A stretch of 64,000 bases of DNA from Polaribacter aestuariivivens (GCF_005885675.1 NZ_VANR01000003.1:434001-498000); one strand, 5' to 3'. Positions 33,727 through 42,658 are shown, numbered from the stretch's first letter. Notes: generated from the sequence alone by a model not told the origin. Numbers and translations: made by a program.

Positions 33727-36700
33727 ATGCAATACAATCATCAAGAAATAGAAAAGAATTGGCAAAAATTTTGGGCAGAAAACCAAACTTTTAAAGCCAG
33801 TAATGAAAGTGAAAAACCTAAATATTATGTGTTAGATATGTTTCCTTATCCAAGTGGAGCAGGTTTACATGTTGGGCATCCTTTAGGATACATTGCATCA
33901 GATATTTATGCGCGTTACAAACGTCATCAAGGGTTTAATGTATTGCATCCACAAGGTTACGATTCTTTTGGTTTGCCAGCAGAACAATATGCAATTCAAA
34001 CTGGGCAACATCCCGCAAAAACAACTGAAGAAAACATTAAAACGTATAGAAATCAATTAGATAAAATTGGTTTTTCTTTTGATTGGTCTCGTGAAGTAAG
34101 AACTTCGAATCCAGAATATTATAAATGGACTCAGTGGATTTTTATTCAATTGTTTAACTCTTGGTATAATAAAGATTCAGACAAAGCAGAAGATATTTCA
34201 AGTTTAGAAAAAATCTTTAAAACAGCAGGAAACACAAAAGTAAATGCAGTTTGTGATGAAGATGTAAAACCTTTTTCAGCGGAAGAATGGAAAGCGTTTT
34301 CAAAAACAGAACAAGAGGAAATTTTATTACAATATCGTTTGACATTTTTGTCAGATACAGAAGTAAATTGGTGTCCTGCTTTAGGTACAGTTTTGGCAAA
34401 CGATGAGATTGTAAACGGTGTTTCAGAAAGAGGTGGTCATCCAGTTGTTCGTAAAAAAATGACACAATGGTCTATGCGAATTTCTGCATACGCACAACGC
34501 TTGTTAGATGGTTTAGAAACCATAGATTGGCCACAGCCATTAAAAGATTCTCAAACCAATTGGATTGGGCGTTCACAAGGAGCAATGGTTACTTTTGAAG
34601 TCCTATCCCCAACCCTTTCCGAAGGAAAGGGAGAAAATGTGCAATCGGAAGTAAAAGGTTATATAACAGGGGGAAACAATTCTTATTTGTTGCTAGAAAA
34701 AGCGAAAGAAATGAGAGCAAACCCAACACCTGCTGAAGCTATTCTATGGAAATATTTAAAAGGGAAAAAGTTAAAATCTAAATTTAGACAGCAGCATTTA
34801 ATTAATGATTTTATTGTTGATTTTGTGTGTCTATCAAAAAGATTAATCATAGAAGTTGATGGAAATATTCATGATTATCAATTAGAAAAAGACGAAGAAA
34901 GAACTTTAGAATTAGAACAAAAAAGTGGTTTTAAAGTAATTCGTTTTACAAATGAAGAGGTAATTGGAGATATTGAAACTGTAATTTTTAAAATTGAAAA
35001 AGAACTAAACAATCAATTTTATAAGTTACAAAAACTAGAGAAAGAACAAATCCAAACCGTTTCAGATACAGTTGAAAACCCAACAGTGTCTCTTTCCTCA
35101 GGAAAGAGAGTCAGAGATAGGATTCAGGTTTTTACTACACGTCCAGATACAATTTACGGAGTTTCTTTTATGACATTAGCTCCAGAACACGAGCTTGTTT
35201 CTAAAATCACTACTCCTGCCCAAAAAGCAGCGGTAGAAGCATATATAAAAGCAACAGCAAAACGTTCTGAACGCGATAGAATGGCAGATGTAAAAACCAT
35301 ATCTGGAGCCTTTACAGGAGCATATGCAATTCATCCTTTTTCTGGTGAAAAAATTCCAATTTGGATTGGCGATTACGTATTAGCAGGTTATGGAACGGGT
35401 GCAGTTATGGCGGTTCCTTGTGGAGATCAACGTGATTACGATTTTGCAAAACATTTCGGAATTCCGATTCCTAATATTTTTGAAGGTGTAGACATTTCTG
35501 AAGCAGCACACACAGAAAAGCAAGGTACTGTAATTGCAAATTCCGATTTCTTATCAGGATTAAAATATCAAAAAGCATTAAAGTTGGCCATTTTCGAAAT
35601 GGAAAAACGTGGGTTTGGTTACGGAAAAATTAACTACAGATTGCGTGATGCCGTTTTTAGTAGACAACGTTATTGGGGAGAACCTTTTCCTGTATATTAC
35701 AAAGATGGAATGCCACAAATGATTGACGCAAAACACTTGCCAATTGTGTTGCCAGAAGTAGAGAAATACTTGCCAACTGAAGATGGAAAACCTCCTTTAG
35801 GAAACGCAACAGAATGGGCCTGGGATTCTCGTGCAAATAAAGTAGTTTCGAATGATAAACTAAAAAACAAAACAGTATATCCTTTAGAGTTAAACACAAT
35901 GCCAGGGTGGGCTGGAAGTTCTTGGTATTTTAATAGATATATGGATTCGCAAAATTCAACCGAATTTGCAAGTAAAGAATCACTTGATTATTGGAAAGAA
36001 GTAGATTTATATATTGGAGGTTCAGAACACGCAACAGGGCATTTGTTATACGCTCGTTTTTGGCAAAAATTCTTGTTTGACAAAGGTCTTGTTCCTGTAG
36101 ATGAATTTGCTAAAAAACTAATCAACCAAGGAATGATTTTGGGTACTTCTGCATTTGTTTACAAAGCCACTTCTTTTGTAAAGAATGGTTGTAATATTGA
36201 TAAATCAAATGACGATGTTATTGAGAAAATTCCAACAGTTTTTGTTTCTAAAAGTTTATTTTCTAATGATGATGAATTTGAAACAATTGTAAAAAACTAT
36301 TTGTTAGACAATAAATTGCTCGATCCAAATTTTGCAGATTTGGTAATGATTACCAAAACACCACTACATGCAGATGTTTCTTTGGTAAATAATTCTGATG
36401 AATTAGATGTAGAAGGTTTTAAAAATCATCCTTTAAATGCAGATTATAAAAATGCTGAATTCATTTTAGAAGATGGCGTATACAAGGTTGGTAGAGAAGT
36501 AGAAAAAATGTCCAAATCGAAATACAATGTGGTCAATCCAGATGATATTGTAAAAGAATATGGAGCAGATGCATTGCGTTTGTTCGAAATGTTTTTAGGG
36601 CCTTTAGAACAAGCTAAACCTTGGAAAACTTCAGGTATTTCTGGTGTGTATTCTTTCTTAAAGAAATTATGGAAATTATACATTTCTGAAGATGGTGTAA

Positions 36701-37185
36701 TTGTATCCGAAGAAAAAGCAACAAAAGACGAATTAAAAGTATTGCATAAAACCATTAAAAAAGTACAAGAAGATATCGAGAATTTTTCTTTTAACACCTC
36801 TGTTTCTACCTTTATGATTGCTGTAAACGATTTGACAGCTTTAAAATGTAATAAGAAAGAAATTTTAGAGCCATTATTAGTTTTATTGTCTCCTTATGCA
36901 CCACATATTTCGGAAGAATTATGGAGTAAATTAGGTAATAAAAAATCTATTTCAACAGCTCCTTTTCCAGTTTTTGATGCAAAACATTTGGTAGAAAGTT
37001 CTAAAAATTATCCAATTTCTTTCAATGGAAAAATGCGTTTTACTTTAGAGTTGCCTTTAGAGTTATCAAAAGATGAAATTGAAAAAACAGTAATGGAGCA
37101 CGAAAAAACACAAGAACAACTTGCAGGAAGAGTTCCTAAAAAAGTAATTGTAGTTCCTGGGAAAATAGTAAATATAGTGGGTTAA
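33727..37185 (+). CDS. leuS: Leucyl-tRNA synthetase carrying an in-frame DUF559 nuclease-domain insertion
   Basis: Class I synthetase that charges tRNA-Leu. The catalytic HIGH-like motif (AGLHVGHPLGY) and KMSKS (EKMSKSKYNVVNPDD) are intact, as are the editing-domain threonine-rich motif TTRPDTIYG and the tRNA-binding C-terminal part. At 1152 residues it is about 175 longer than it would be without one block: between GAMVTFEV and IQVFTTRPDT residues 292-466 are foreign and contain a DUF559/Vsr-like nuclease domain. In relatives these two motifs are normally separated by only a short loop at the entry of the CP1 editing domain. The frame is maintained on both sides, so a full-length fused enzyme should be made. 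A smaller extra segment is also seen before GREVEKMSKS. Confidence 0.95.
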   Translation: MQYNHQEIEKNWQKFWAENQTFKASNESEKPKYYVLDMFPYPSGAGLHVGHPLGYIASDIYARYKRHQGFNVLHPQGYDSFGLPAEQYAIQTGQHPAKTTEENIKTYRNQLDKIGFSFDWSREVRTSNPEYYKWTQWIFIQLFNSWYNKDSDKAEDISSLEKIFKTAGNTKVNAVCDEDVKPFSAEEWKAFSKTEQEEILLQYRLTFLSDTEVNWCPALGTVLANDEIVNGVSERGGHPVVRKKMTQWSMRISAYAQRLLDGLETIDWPQPLKDSQTNWIGRSQGAMVTFEVLSPTLSEGKGENVQSEVKGYITGGNNSYLLLEKAKEMRANPTPAEAILWKYLKGKKLKSKFRQQHLINDFIVDFVCLSKRLIIEVDGNIHDYQLEKDEERTLELEQKSGFKVIRFTNEEVIGDIETVIFKIEKELNNQFYKLQKLEKEQIQTVSDTVENPTVSLSSGKRVRDRIQVFTTRPDTIYGVSFMTLAPEHELVSKITTPAQKAAVEAYIKATAKRSERDRMADVKTISGAFTGAYAIHPFSGEKIPIWIGDYVLAGYGTGAVMAVPCGDQRDYDFAKHFGIPIPNIFEGVDISEAAHTEKQGTVIANSDFLSGLKYQKALKLAIFEMEKRGFGYGKINYRLRDAVFSRQRYWGEPFPVYYKDGMPQMIDAKHLPIVLPEVEKYLPTEDGKPPLGNATEWAWDSRANKVVSNDKLKNKTVYPLELNTMPGWAGSSWYFNRYMDSQNSTEFASKESLDYWKEVDLYIGGSEHATGHLLYARFWQKFLFDKGLVPVDEFAKKLINQGMILGTSAFVYKATSFVKNGCNIDKSNDDVIEKIPTVFVSKSLFSNDDEFETIVKNYLLDNKLLDPNFADLVMITKTPLHADVSLVNNSDELDVEGFKNHPLNADYKNAEFILEDGVYKVGREVEKMSKSKYNVVNPDDIVKEYGADALRLFEMFLGPLEQAKPWKTSGISGVYSFLKKLWKLYISEDGVIVSEEKATKDELKVLHKTIKKVQEDIENFSFNTSVSTFMIAVNDLTALKCNKKEILEPLLVLLSPYAPHISEELWSKLGNKKSISTAPFPVFDAKHLVESSKNYPISFNGKMRFTLELPLELSKDEIEKTVMEHEKTQEQLAGRVPKKVIVVPGKIVNIVG
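34600..34640 (+). repeat. Left terminal inverted repeat of the leuS insert
   Basis: It begins GTCCTATCCCC and contains the palindrome CTTTCCGAAGGAAAG (34614-34628). It is translated as LSPTLSEGKGE within the fusion protein. Confidence 0.75.
35083..35123 (-). repeat. Right terminal inverted repeat of the leuS insert
   Basis: Read on the minus strand it begins ATCCTATCTC and contains CTTTCCTGAGGAAAG, matching the left end in order and orientation. On the plus strand it is translated as VSLSSGKRVRD. Confidence 0.75.
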
Positions 37186-37256
37186 AGGCACAGGATTTTT
37201 AAAACTCACTCAAAATAGTATATTCGCAAAAAATAATCAACCTAAAAAAAATAAAA

Positions 37257-37874
37257 ATGAAATTTGCAAAAATTATTCTTCTATTAACATTTGTTGCTGC
37301 CTTTTCTAGTTGTGCATCTGGTTACAAAACCATTAACCCTAATAATTTAAATTACCGTTCTAAAAGCACAGATAATAACGTATCATTAGAATATAAGTAC
37401 GAACTATTAAAGAAAAAATATAAAAAGAAAGAAATAGCGAAAGGAGTAAGATTGGTTGCTGTAAAAATTACAAATAATAGCGGAAAAGATTTGGTTTTCG
37501 GTCAAGATATTAAATTGATTTACGACGATGGAACTTCGCCTTATATTATGGAAACTGATAATGTTTTTAGATCACTAAAACAGAGTCCTGCTTCGTATTT
37601 ATGGTATTTGTTATTAACTCCAATGAACTTATATACAACTTCTAATCAAAATGGTTTTCAAACTCAAACAAGCTCTACACCAATAGGTTTAGTTGTTGGT
37701 CCAGGTTTAGCTGGAGGAAACATGATTGCAGCAAGTTCTGCTAATAAAAAATTTGAAAACGATTTGTTGGAGTATAATTTAAATGGAGTAATAATAGCTA
37801 GTGGAAAAACGGTTTCTGGTTTAATTGGAATAAGATCTGACGATTATAATGCGATTAAAATAAAAGTCGAATAA
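37257..37874 (+). CDS. Lipoprotein of unknown function
   Basis: A 205-residue protein with a clear lipobox FSSC (Cys about residue 19). The mature part starts SGYKTINPNNLNYRS and contains a beta-rich segment with VRLVAVKITNNSGKDLVFGQ, the look of a small immunoglobulin-like or CARDB-like strand set, then a Gly-rich hydrophobic stretch (GLVVGPGLAGGNMIAA) that might contact the membrane. I do not recognise a named family. A near -7 box TATATTCG lies at 37219-37226, and a terminator follows the gene. Confidence 0.65.
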   Translation: MKFAKIILLLTFVAAFSSCASGYKTINPNNLNYRSKSTDNNVSLEYKYELLKKKYKKKEIAKGVRLVAVKITNNSGKDLVFGQDIKLIYDDGTSPYIMETDNVFRSLKQSPASYLWYLLLTPMNLYTTSNQNGFQTQTSSTPIGLVVGPGLAGGNMIAASSANKKFENDLLEYNLNGVIIASGKTVSGLIGIRSDDYNAIKIKVE

Positions 37875-37896
37875 AGCTATTTATTTTTAACAGAAC

Positions 37897-37928
37897 AAAA
37901 GTCATTACAGTATTTGTAATGACTTTTT
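37897..37928 (+). terminator. Terminator after the lipoprotein at 37257
   Basis: A perfect stem AAAAGTCATTACA / TGTAATGACTTTT (37897-37909 and 37915-37927) with a 5-base loop and a T tail. Confidence 0.85.
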
Positions 37929-37966
37929 TATTTAAGTACCTTGTCATTCTCAAAATAATAATCACA

Positions 37967-38437
37967 ATGAAATTAAAACATATTATATTTTTAATAATTT
38001 TCGGAACGTTTTTTGTTGCTTGTAAAAATGATACAGAAACTTCTTTAAAAGAATACATGACTAAAAGCTGGCAAACTACCTATTTAAAATTAGAAATGCC
38101 AACTTATCAAAAATCAGATTCTTTAGAAATTTATGAAGATAAATTTGAAAATGATCCTGAATTATTGGCGCAATCTAAATACAATTCAGATGGAACTTTT
38201 TCAGCTTGGTTTATCAACAAAAAAGGAGAAAAAAACTCTAATTCTAATGGAAAATGGCGTGTAGAAAACGACTCACTTTTCGTAGAATTTTTTTATAATG
38301 AAAGAGATATGAAAGTGAGTTATCATGTAACAAAAACAGAGGAAGGTTTTTTAGCAAAAAGCAAATACGATTGGGATAATGATGGTGATTACGACGATCT
38401 TTTAACGATGAAAACAAAACAAATTAAAGCACAGTAA
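37967..38437 (+). CDS. Small lipoprotein upstream of a sensor kinase
   Basis: A 156-residue protein starting at ATG 37967 with a signal peptide and lipobox FFVAC (Cys about residue 19). The mature part contains TKSWQTTYLKLEMPTYQ, an EGF-hand-like acidic segment (DWDNDGDYDDL) and NGKWRVENDSLFVEF, suggesting a lipocalin-like beta-barrel. The TAA is one base before the TTG start of the histidine kinase gene, so the two are almost certainly cotranscribed. A role as a periplasmic sensor partner of that kinase is an inference. In-frame upstream ATG 37919 lies in the preceding terminator and is rejected. Confidence 0.7.
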   Translation: MKLKHIIFLIIFGTFFVACKNDTETSLKEYMTKSWQTTYLKLEMPTYQKSDSLEIYEDKFENDPELLAQSKYNSDGTFSAWFINKKGEKNSNSNGKWRVENDSLFVEFFYNERDMKVSYHVTKTEEGFLAKSKYDWDNDGDYDDLLTMKTKQIKAQ

Positions 38438-38438
38438 T

Positions 38439-39896
38439 TTGAGTACATTTAAAAATGTTTCTTTAAGAATTCGGATATTTTTATCTATGATTTTATTGGT
38501 GTTATTGGCATCAATTTTAATTGTGGTCGTAACAGTTTATCAATATGATGAACAAACTGACGATTATAACATTCAGCGTTTTGAACGAAAAGAAGCCACA
38601 ACCAAACAAACCATAGAGTTAGAGCTAAGAAACAAAACAACATATGCAGTAAATACAGAGAATTTAGATAAAATTTTTAAAGAACGTATTTACGAAATAT
38701 CGTCTATAAATAAATTAAATATTGCTATATATGATTTAAACGGAAACCTTTTAAAATCGTCTATTGCAAGTGCTTTCGAGAAAATTGATGTAAAACCACT
38801 TTCCGATAAAATTATTAAAGAATTAGCTCAAAATTCCAACCATAGAATTTTAAAAAATTTAGAAATAGAAGATAAAAGCTATCAAACATCATACTCATAT
38901 ATAAACGATTCTAAGTACAAAAGAATAGGTATTTTAGAATTACAATTCACACAAGACAATTCAGAAATTGAACACGAACTTAAAGAGTTTATGTACAGAT
39001 TAGGCTTGGTATATATTTTAATGTTTTTAATAGCAATTGCATTTGCATTCTTCTTGTCAAGTTACATTACACGCTCAATAAAAACAATTTCAGATAAAAT
39101 GCAGCAAACTCGTTTAAACGAGCGTAATGAAAAAATTATACTAAACAAAGCAAGTTCAGAAATTGAGGTATTGGTAGATGCTTATAACAACATGATTGAT
39201 CAATTAGAGGAAAGTGCCGCCAAATTAGCAAAAAGTGAACGTGAACAAGCTTGGAGAGAAATGGCAAAACAAGTTGCTCATGAAATAAAAAATCCATTGA
39301 CTCCAATGCGATTATCCGTACAAAGTTTTGAAAGAAAATTTAACCCAGAAGATCCAAAGATTAAAGAAAAATTAGCAGAATATTCGCAAACTTTAATTCA
39401 ACAGATAGATGTAATGAGTTCAATTGCATCAGCATTTTCTGATTTTGCAAAAATGCCATCACAGAAAAAAGAAAAAATTGAAGTAATTGGTGTTGTAAAA
39501 TTGGCATTAGATATTTTTAACGAAAAAGCAATTAAATACAAACCTCAAGAACCAACATTAGATGCTTTTTTAGATAAAACACAATTAATTAGAATTGTAA
39601 CCAATTTGGTTAAAAATGCTTTGCAAGCAACAGAAAAAGAAGAAAACCCAATAGTAGAAGTAGTAGTTTCTTCAGAAAATACAAATGTAAAAATAGTGGT
39701 TTCCGATAATGGAAAAGGAATGTCTGATGACGTGAAAGAATTAATTTTTGAACCGAAATTTACAACCAAAACAAGTGGAATGGGATTAGGATTGGGAATT
39801 ATTAAAAATATTATTGAAGCTTATGGAGGTACAATTACATTTACATCTAAAGAAGGTGAAGGAACTGTTTTTACTGTAGTTTTACCTAAGCAATAA
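38439..39896 (+). CDS. Sensor histidine kinase (NtrY-like, HAMP)
   Basis: A 485-residue membrane sensor kinase. Two transmembrane helices (about residues 11-33 and 184-207) flank a periplasmic sensing region of about 150 residues, followed by a HAMP linker, a HisKA domain with the phospho-acceptor His in QVAHEIKNPLTPMRLSVQ, and an ATP-binding domain with the N box (LVKNALQAT), G1 box (DNGKGMSDDV) and G2 box (GMGLGLGIIKNII). The domain layout resembles NtrY. The start is TTG 38439, one base after the lipoprotein stop. No response regulator is adjacent, so the partner must be encoded elsewhere. Confidence 0.92.
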   Translation: MSTFKNVSLRIRIFLSMILLVLLASILIVVVTVYQYDEQTDDYNIQRFERKEATTKQTIELELRNKTTYAVNTENLDKIFKERIYEISSINKLNIAIYDLNGNLLKSSIASAFEKIDVKPLSDKIIKELAQNSNHRILKNLEIEDKSYQTSYSYINDSKYKRIGILELQFTQDNSEIEHELKEFMYRLGLVYILMFLIAIAFAFFLSSYITRSIKTISDKMQQTRLNERNEKIILNKASSEIEVLVDAYNNMIDQLEESAAKLAKSEREQAWREMAKQVAHEIKNPLTPMRLSVQSFERKFNPEDPKIKEKLAEYSQTLIQQIDVMSSIASAFSDFAKMPSQKKEKIEVIGVVKLALDIFNEKAIKYKPQEPTLDAFLDKTQLIRIVTNLVKNALQATEKEENPIVEVVVSSENTNVKIVVSDNGKGMSDDVKELIFEPKFTTKTSGMGLGLGIIKNIIEAYGGTITFTSKEGEGTVFTVVLPKQ

Positions 39897-39956
39897 AAAG
39901 TACAGTTGCAGTTTTTTAGTAAAATTTTTCATATAAAAAATTAAAATATAATAAAA

Positions 39957-40739
39957 ATGAATTTCGAAAATTTAATAATCACACAAAACAATGGTATAGC
40001 ACAAATAACCATTAATAGACCTAAAAAATTAAACGCTTTAAATAAAGCCACTATTCAAGAGTTACACGAAGCGTTTAGAGCTTTAGAGAGTGATGTAGCA
40101 GTAAAAACAATTATAATAACTGGAAGTGGAGACAAAGCTTTTGTTGCTGGAGCAGATATTTCTGAATTTGCTCATTTTTCAGTTGAAGAAGGCCAGTTTT
40201 TAGCAAAAGAAGGGCAAAGAATATTATTTAATTTTATAGAAAACTTAGCTACACCAGTCATTGCAGCTATAAATGGTTTTGCTTTAGGAGGAGGTTTAGA
40301 ATTGGCAATGGCATGTCATTTTAGAGTTGCTTCTGACAATGCAAAAATGGGTTTACCTGAAGTTTCTTTAGGAGTAATTCCAGGTTATGGTGGTACACAA
40401 CGTTTACCACAATTAGTAGGAAAAGGAAAAGCAATGGAGCTAATTATGACAGCAGGCATGATTTCTGCAAACGAAGCAAAAGAATGCGGTTTAATAAATC
40501 ATGTAGTTTCTCAAGAAGAATTATTGCCTTTAGCCGAAAAAATTGCTTCTAAAATTTTAAGAAACTCTTCAGTAGCAATTTCTGCTGCTATAAAAGCTGT
40601 AAATGCTAGTTTTAAAGATGGTGTAAATGGTTATGATACCGAAATTGAAGCTTTTGGAAACTGTTTTGGAACTGAAGATTTTGTTGAAGGAACCACTGCA
40701 TTTTTAAACAAGAGAAAGCCTGATTTTCCAGGAAAATAA
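39957..40739 (+). CDS. Enoyl-CoA hydratase/isomerase family protein
   Basis: A 260-residue crotonase-fold enzyme of fatty acid or branched-chain amino acid breakdown. The oxyanion-hole segment AFVAGADISEF, the GGGLELAMAC stretch with one catalytic Glu and LPEVSLGVIPGYGGTQRL with the second Glu are all present, so hydratase activity is plausible. Length is typical. It lies 60 bases after the kinase gene and has its own downstream terminator; no other beta-oxidation gene is visible nearby. Confidence 0.93.
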   Translation: MNFENLIITQNNGIAQITINRPKKLNALNKATIQELHEAFRALESDVAVKTIIITGSGDKAFVAGADISEFAHFSVEEGQFLAKEGQRILFNFIENLATPVIAAINGFALGGGLELAMACHFRVASDNAKMGLPEVSLGVIPGYGGTQRLPQLVGKGKAMELIMTAGMISANEAKECGLINHVVSQEELLPLAEKIASKILRNSSVAISAAIKAVNASFKDGVNGYDTEIEAFGNCFGTEDFVEGTTAFLNKRKPDFPGK

Positions 40740-40744
40740 TAAAA

Positions 40745-40772
40745 AAAAGCGAGCATTAACTAGCTCGCTTTT
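40745..40772. terminator. Bidirectional terminator after the enoyl-CoA hydratase gene
   Basis: The stem AAAAGCGAGC / GCTCGCTTTT (40745-40754 and 40763-40772) with an 8-base loop lies between convergent genes. Confidence 0.85.
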
Positions 40773-40816
40773 AATTCAAAATTCATAGCAAAATTTGATA
40801 CTATATTTATTGTTTT

Positions 40817-41398
40817 TTAAATGTTAAAATCTTGAATATAAGTTCTGTAATTGTCGTGAATAATAACTTTGTAATCTCCTTTTTCTTCTTTAGAAAGTCT
40901 ATATACCCTGTTTAAAATTGCTTCTGTTTCTTTAATTGTTTCAGAATAAATAACCTCATTCTTATACAAAAGAGTTACTTGTAAAGGGTTATTATTGAAA
41001 GAAATTTTAGAAATTAAAACCAATTCGTTTTCAGTTCTAATTACGGGTTTAAATTCAGTTTCATTTTTTTCAGAAAAAAGTACAGTTCCATTTTCTACTT
41101 TAAAAGACTTTTTTATAATTTCGAAATCTTTCTCTAACTCAGCAATGTAACTTCCAGAAGCTAATGCAGAAAAATCAAAAGTTTTAGAGAATGTTCCTGC
41201 TTCTGTAATTTTAGATGTATATAAAGTAACACCATTTTCTTGCTTAATAGTAAGTGTATTTCCTTTTTTAACAGCGTTAAATTCAACTTTTACTCTCTTT
41301 ACATCAATAGTTTTAACAGGAGTATTGTTTTCGTTTGCGTAACCTAATAATGTTCCGAACATTAATGCTACTACTAAGTATTTTTTAATTGTTTTCAT
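40817..41398 (-). CDS. Secreted protein of unknown function
   Basis: A 193-residue protein with a signal peptide (KKYLVVALMFGTLLGYA). The mature part has two beta-rich segments: the first (VTLYTSKITEAGTFSKTFDFSALASGSYIAELEK) resembles the strand pattern of type IX secretion C-terminal sorting domains, but here it lies in the middle of the protein, followed by a second similar unit ending YKVIIHDNYRTYIQDFNI. I do not assign a function. It has its own promoter on the minus strand and is divergent from the AraC regulator gene. Confidence 0.65.
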   Translation of the reverse strand: MKTIKKYLVVALMFGTLLGYANENNTPVKTIDVKRVKVEFNAVKKGNTLTIKQENGVTLYTSKITEAGTFSKTFDFSALASGSYIAELEKDFEIIKKSFKVENGTVLFSEKNETEFKPVIRTENELVLISKISFNNNPLQVTLLYKNEVIYSETIKETEAILNRVYRLSKEEKGDYKVIIHDNYRTYIQDFNI

Positions 41399-41432
41399 TT
41401 TTCTTTTTTTTTGTTTGTTATGATTAACAGTG

Positions 41433-41440
41433 CAAATCTA
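41433..41440 (-). promoter_or_regulatory. -7 promoter element of the secreted protein gene
   Basis: The minus strand reads TAGATTTG, an exact TAnnTTTG match, 34 bases upstream of ATG 41398. Confidence 0.55.
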
Positions 41441-41581
41441 TGGCAGATTTAAGATCCTAAAAACATCAAAATTGGCAAATTTATGTGCTAAATTATCAAT
41501 ATATATTGTGTTAAATTAATGTAATGTTAATATAGTACACATAAATGGTAATTTTATATATTTTATTACTTTTTAGTATTG

Positions 41582-41589
41582 TAATTTTG
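41582..41589 (+). promoter_or_regulatory. -7 promoter element of the AraC regulator gene
   Basis: TAATTTTG fits TAnnTTTG exactly, 17 bases before ATG 41607. Confidence 0.55.
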
Positions 41590-41606
41590 CATTTATAAAA
41601 GTAACC

Positions 41607-42476
41607 ATGAAAACAAAACCTACATTAGAAAAAATTACCCCAAGTTTTGGTAGTTCCTTACTGGTTAAAAAACACGTTCAGTTTTTAAAAACAAAAAAAG
41701 CATTTTGGCATTTTCATCCAGAAATTGAGTTAGTATATGTAAACAAAGGAAAAGGAAAAAGACATATTGGTAATCATATCAGCTACTTTAATAACAGTCA
41801 GTTAGTTTTAATTGGTTCTAATTTACCGCATTTAGGTTTTGTGGACAGACTAACCACCAATGGTTCAGAAACTTTAATACAATTTAAGCCAGATTTTCTT
41901 GGAGAAGATTTCTTTAAAATTCCAGAAATGGTTGCTATAGATCAACTTTTTGAAAGAGCAAAAAAAGGAATTCGTTTTAATATTGAAATTAAAAAAAGAA
42001 TTGGTGCAAAAATTGAAGAATTAGTTGATTTAGAAGGTGTAGATAGAATAATTTCTTTTTTAAATGTTTTAAAAGAACTAGCAACAACAGATGATTATAC
42101 TATTTTAAATGCAGATGGTTTTGCGTTTGAAACGCAACCACAAGACAGTGAAAAGATAGATTTGGTTTTTAAACATATAAATGAAAACTTTAATAGGCAT
42201 ATTGCTTTAGAGGAAATTGCTGAAGTAGTGAGTATGACTGTACCTGCATTTTGCCGTTTTTTTAAAAAAACAACTACCAAAACATTTACAAAACTGGTAA
42301 ATGAATATAGAGTTGTTCATGCCACAAAATTACTATCAGAAAGTAATAGTAGTATTACAGATATTTGTTTTGAGTGTGGATTTAATAATTTTTCTCATTT
42401 CAATAAATTATTTAAAGAGTTTACAGGTAAGTCTGCATCAAAATATAGAAGTGAAATGTTAAATCTTGTGCAATAA
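41607..42476 (+). CDS. AraC family transcriptional regulator with cupin sensor domain
   Basis: A 289-residue regulator. The N-terminal part (about 20-110; AFWHFHPEIELVYVNKGKGKRHIG) is a cupin-like ligand-binding domain with a His/Glu cluster. The C-terminal 100 residues form the AraC double helix-turn-helix: HIALEEIAEVVSMTVPAFCRFFKK and ITDICFECGFNNFSHFNKLFKE followed by TGKSASKYR. Effector and targets are unknown. It is divergent from the secreted protein gene, whose promoter it might control; an acidic miniprotein gene follows 8 bases after its stop. Confidence 0.93.
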   Translation: MKTKPTLEKITPSFGSSLLVKKHVQFLKTKKAFWHFHPEIELVYVNKGKGKRHIGNHISYFNNSQLVLIGSNLPHLGFVDRLTTNGSETLIQFKPDFLGEDFFKIPEMVAIDQLFERAKKGIRFNIEIKKRIGAKIEELVDLEGVDRIISFLNVLKELATTDDYTILNADGFAFETQPQDSEKIDLVFKHINENFNRHIALEEIAEVVSMTVPAFCRFFKKTTTKTFTKLVNEYRVVHATKLLSESNSSITDICFECGFNNFSHFNKLFKEFTGKSASKYRSEMLNLVQ

Positions 42477-42484
42477 AATTAAAG

Positions 42485-42658
42485 ATGGAAGATAAAATAG
42501 AAGAAACACTAAATTATTATACGTTTAAAAGTAACGAAGTTTTAAACAGTATAAATTCGAGTTCTAATTTAACAGTAGATGAAATTATAGAAAAAGCTGC
42601 AAAACTTTCTGAACTTGAATTTAAAATTACTGCCTTAGAGGTTGCAAAAGAAAATTAG
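42485..42658 (+). CDS. Acidic helical miniprotein (57 residues)
   Basis: A short ORF from ATG 42485 to TAG 42658, 8 bases after the AraC stop. The sequence is Glu/Asn-rich and mostly helical (VDEIIEKAAKLSELEFKITALEVAKEN), soluble and without motifs I recognise. Tight spacing to the regulator suggests cotranscription. Whether it is a translated protein is uncertain; conservation would decide. Confidence 0.45.
   Translation: MEDKIEETLNYYTFKSNEVLNSINSSSNLTVDEIIEKAAKLSELEFKITALEVAKEN

Larger units (their letters stand above)
34600..35123 (+). mobile_element. Putative REP-bounded DUF559 nuclease element inserted in leuS
   Basis: A block of about 524 bases in frame within leuS. Its core (about residues 324-426 of the fusion) matches DUF559/Vsr-like PD-(D/E)XK proteins: MRANPTPAEAILWKYL, FRQQHLINDFIVDFVC, RLIIEVDGNIH and FKVIRFTNEEV. 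The putative catalytic residues D365, E376 and D378, with H382, are retained. The ends are imperfect inverted repeats: both begin TCCTATC reading inward and then contain the palindrome CTTTCC-N2-AGGAAAG. No intein splice residues or transposase are present. Mobility is inferred from the ends, the nuclease domain and the host-gene interruption. Confidence 0.75.

Noticed and set aside
34600..35123. Intein inside LeuRS
   Set aside because: The insert lacks intein splice residues (no Cys/Ser at its N-terminal edge, no His-Asn ending followed by Cys/Ser/Thr) and lacks Hint-domain blocks; its ends are inverted repeats at the DNA level instead.
33727..37185. leuS as a pseudogene
   Set aside because: HIGH-like, KMSKS and editing motifs are intact, the frame is continuous, and the promoter is good.
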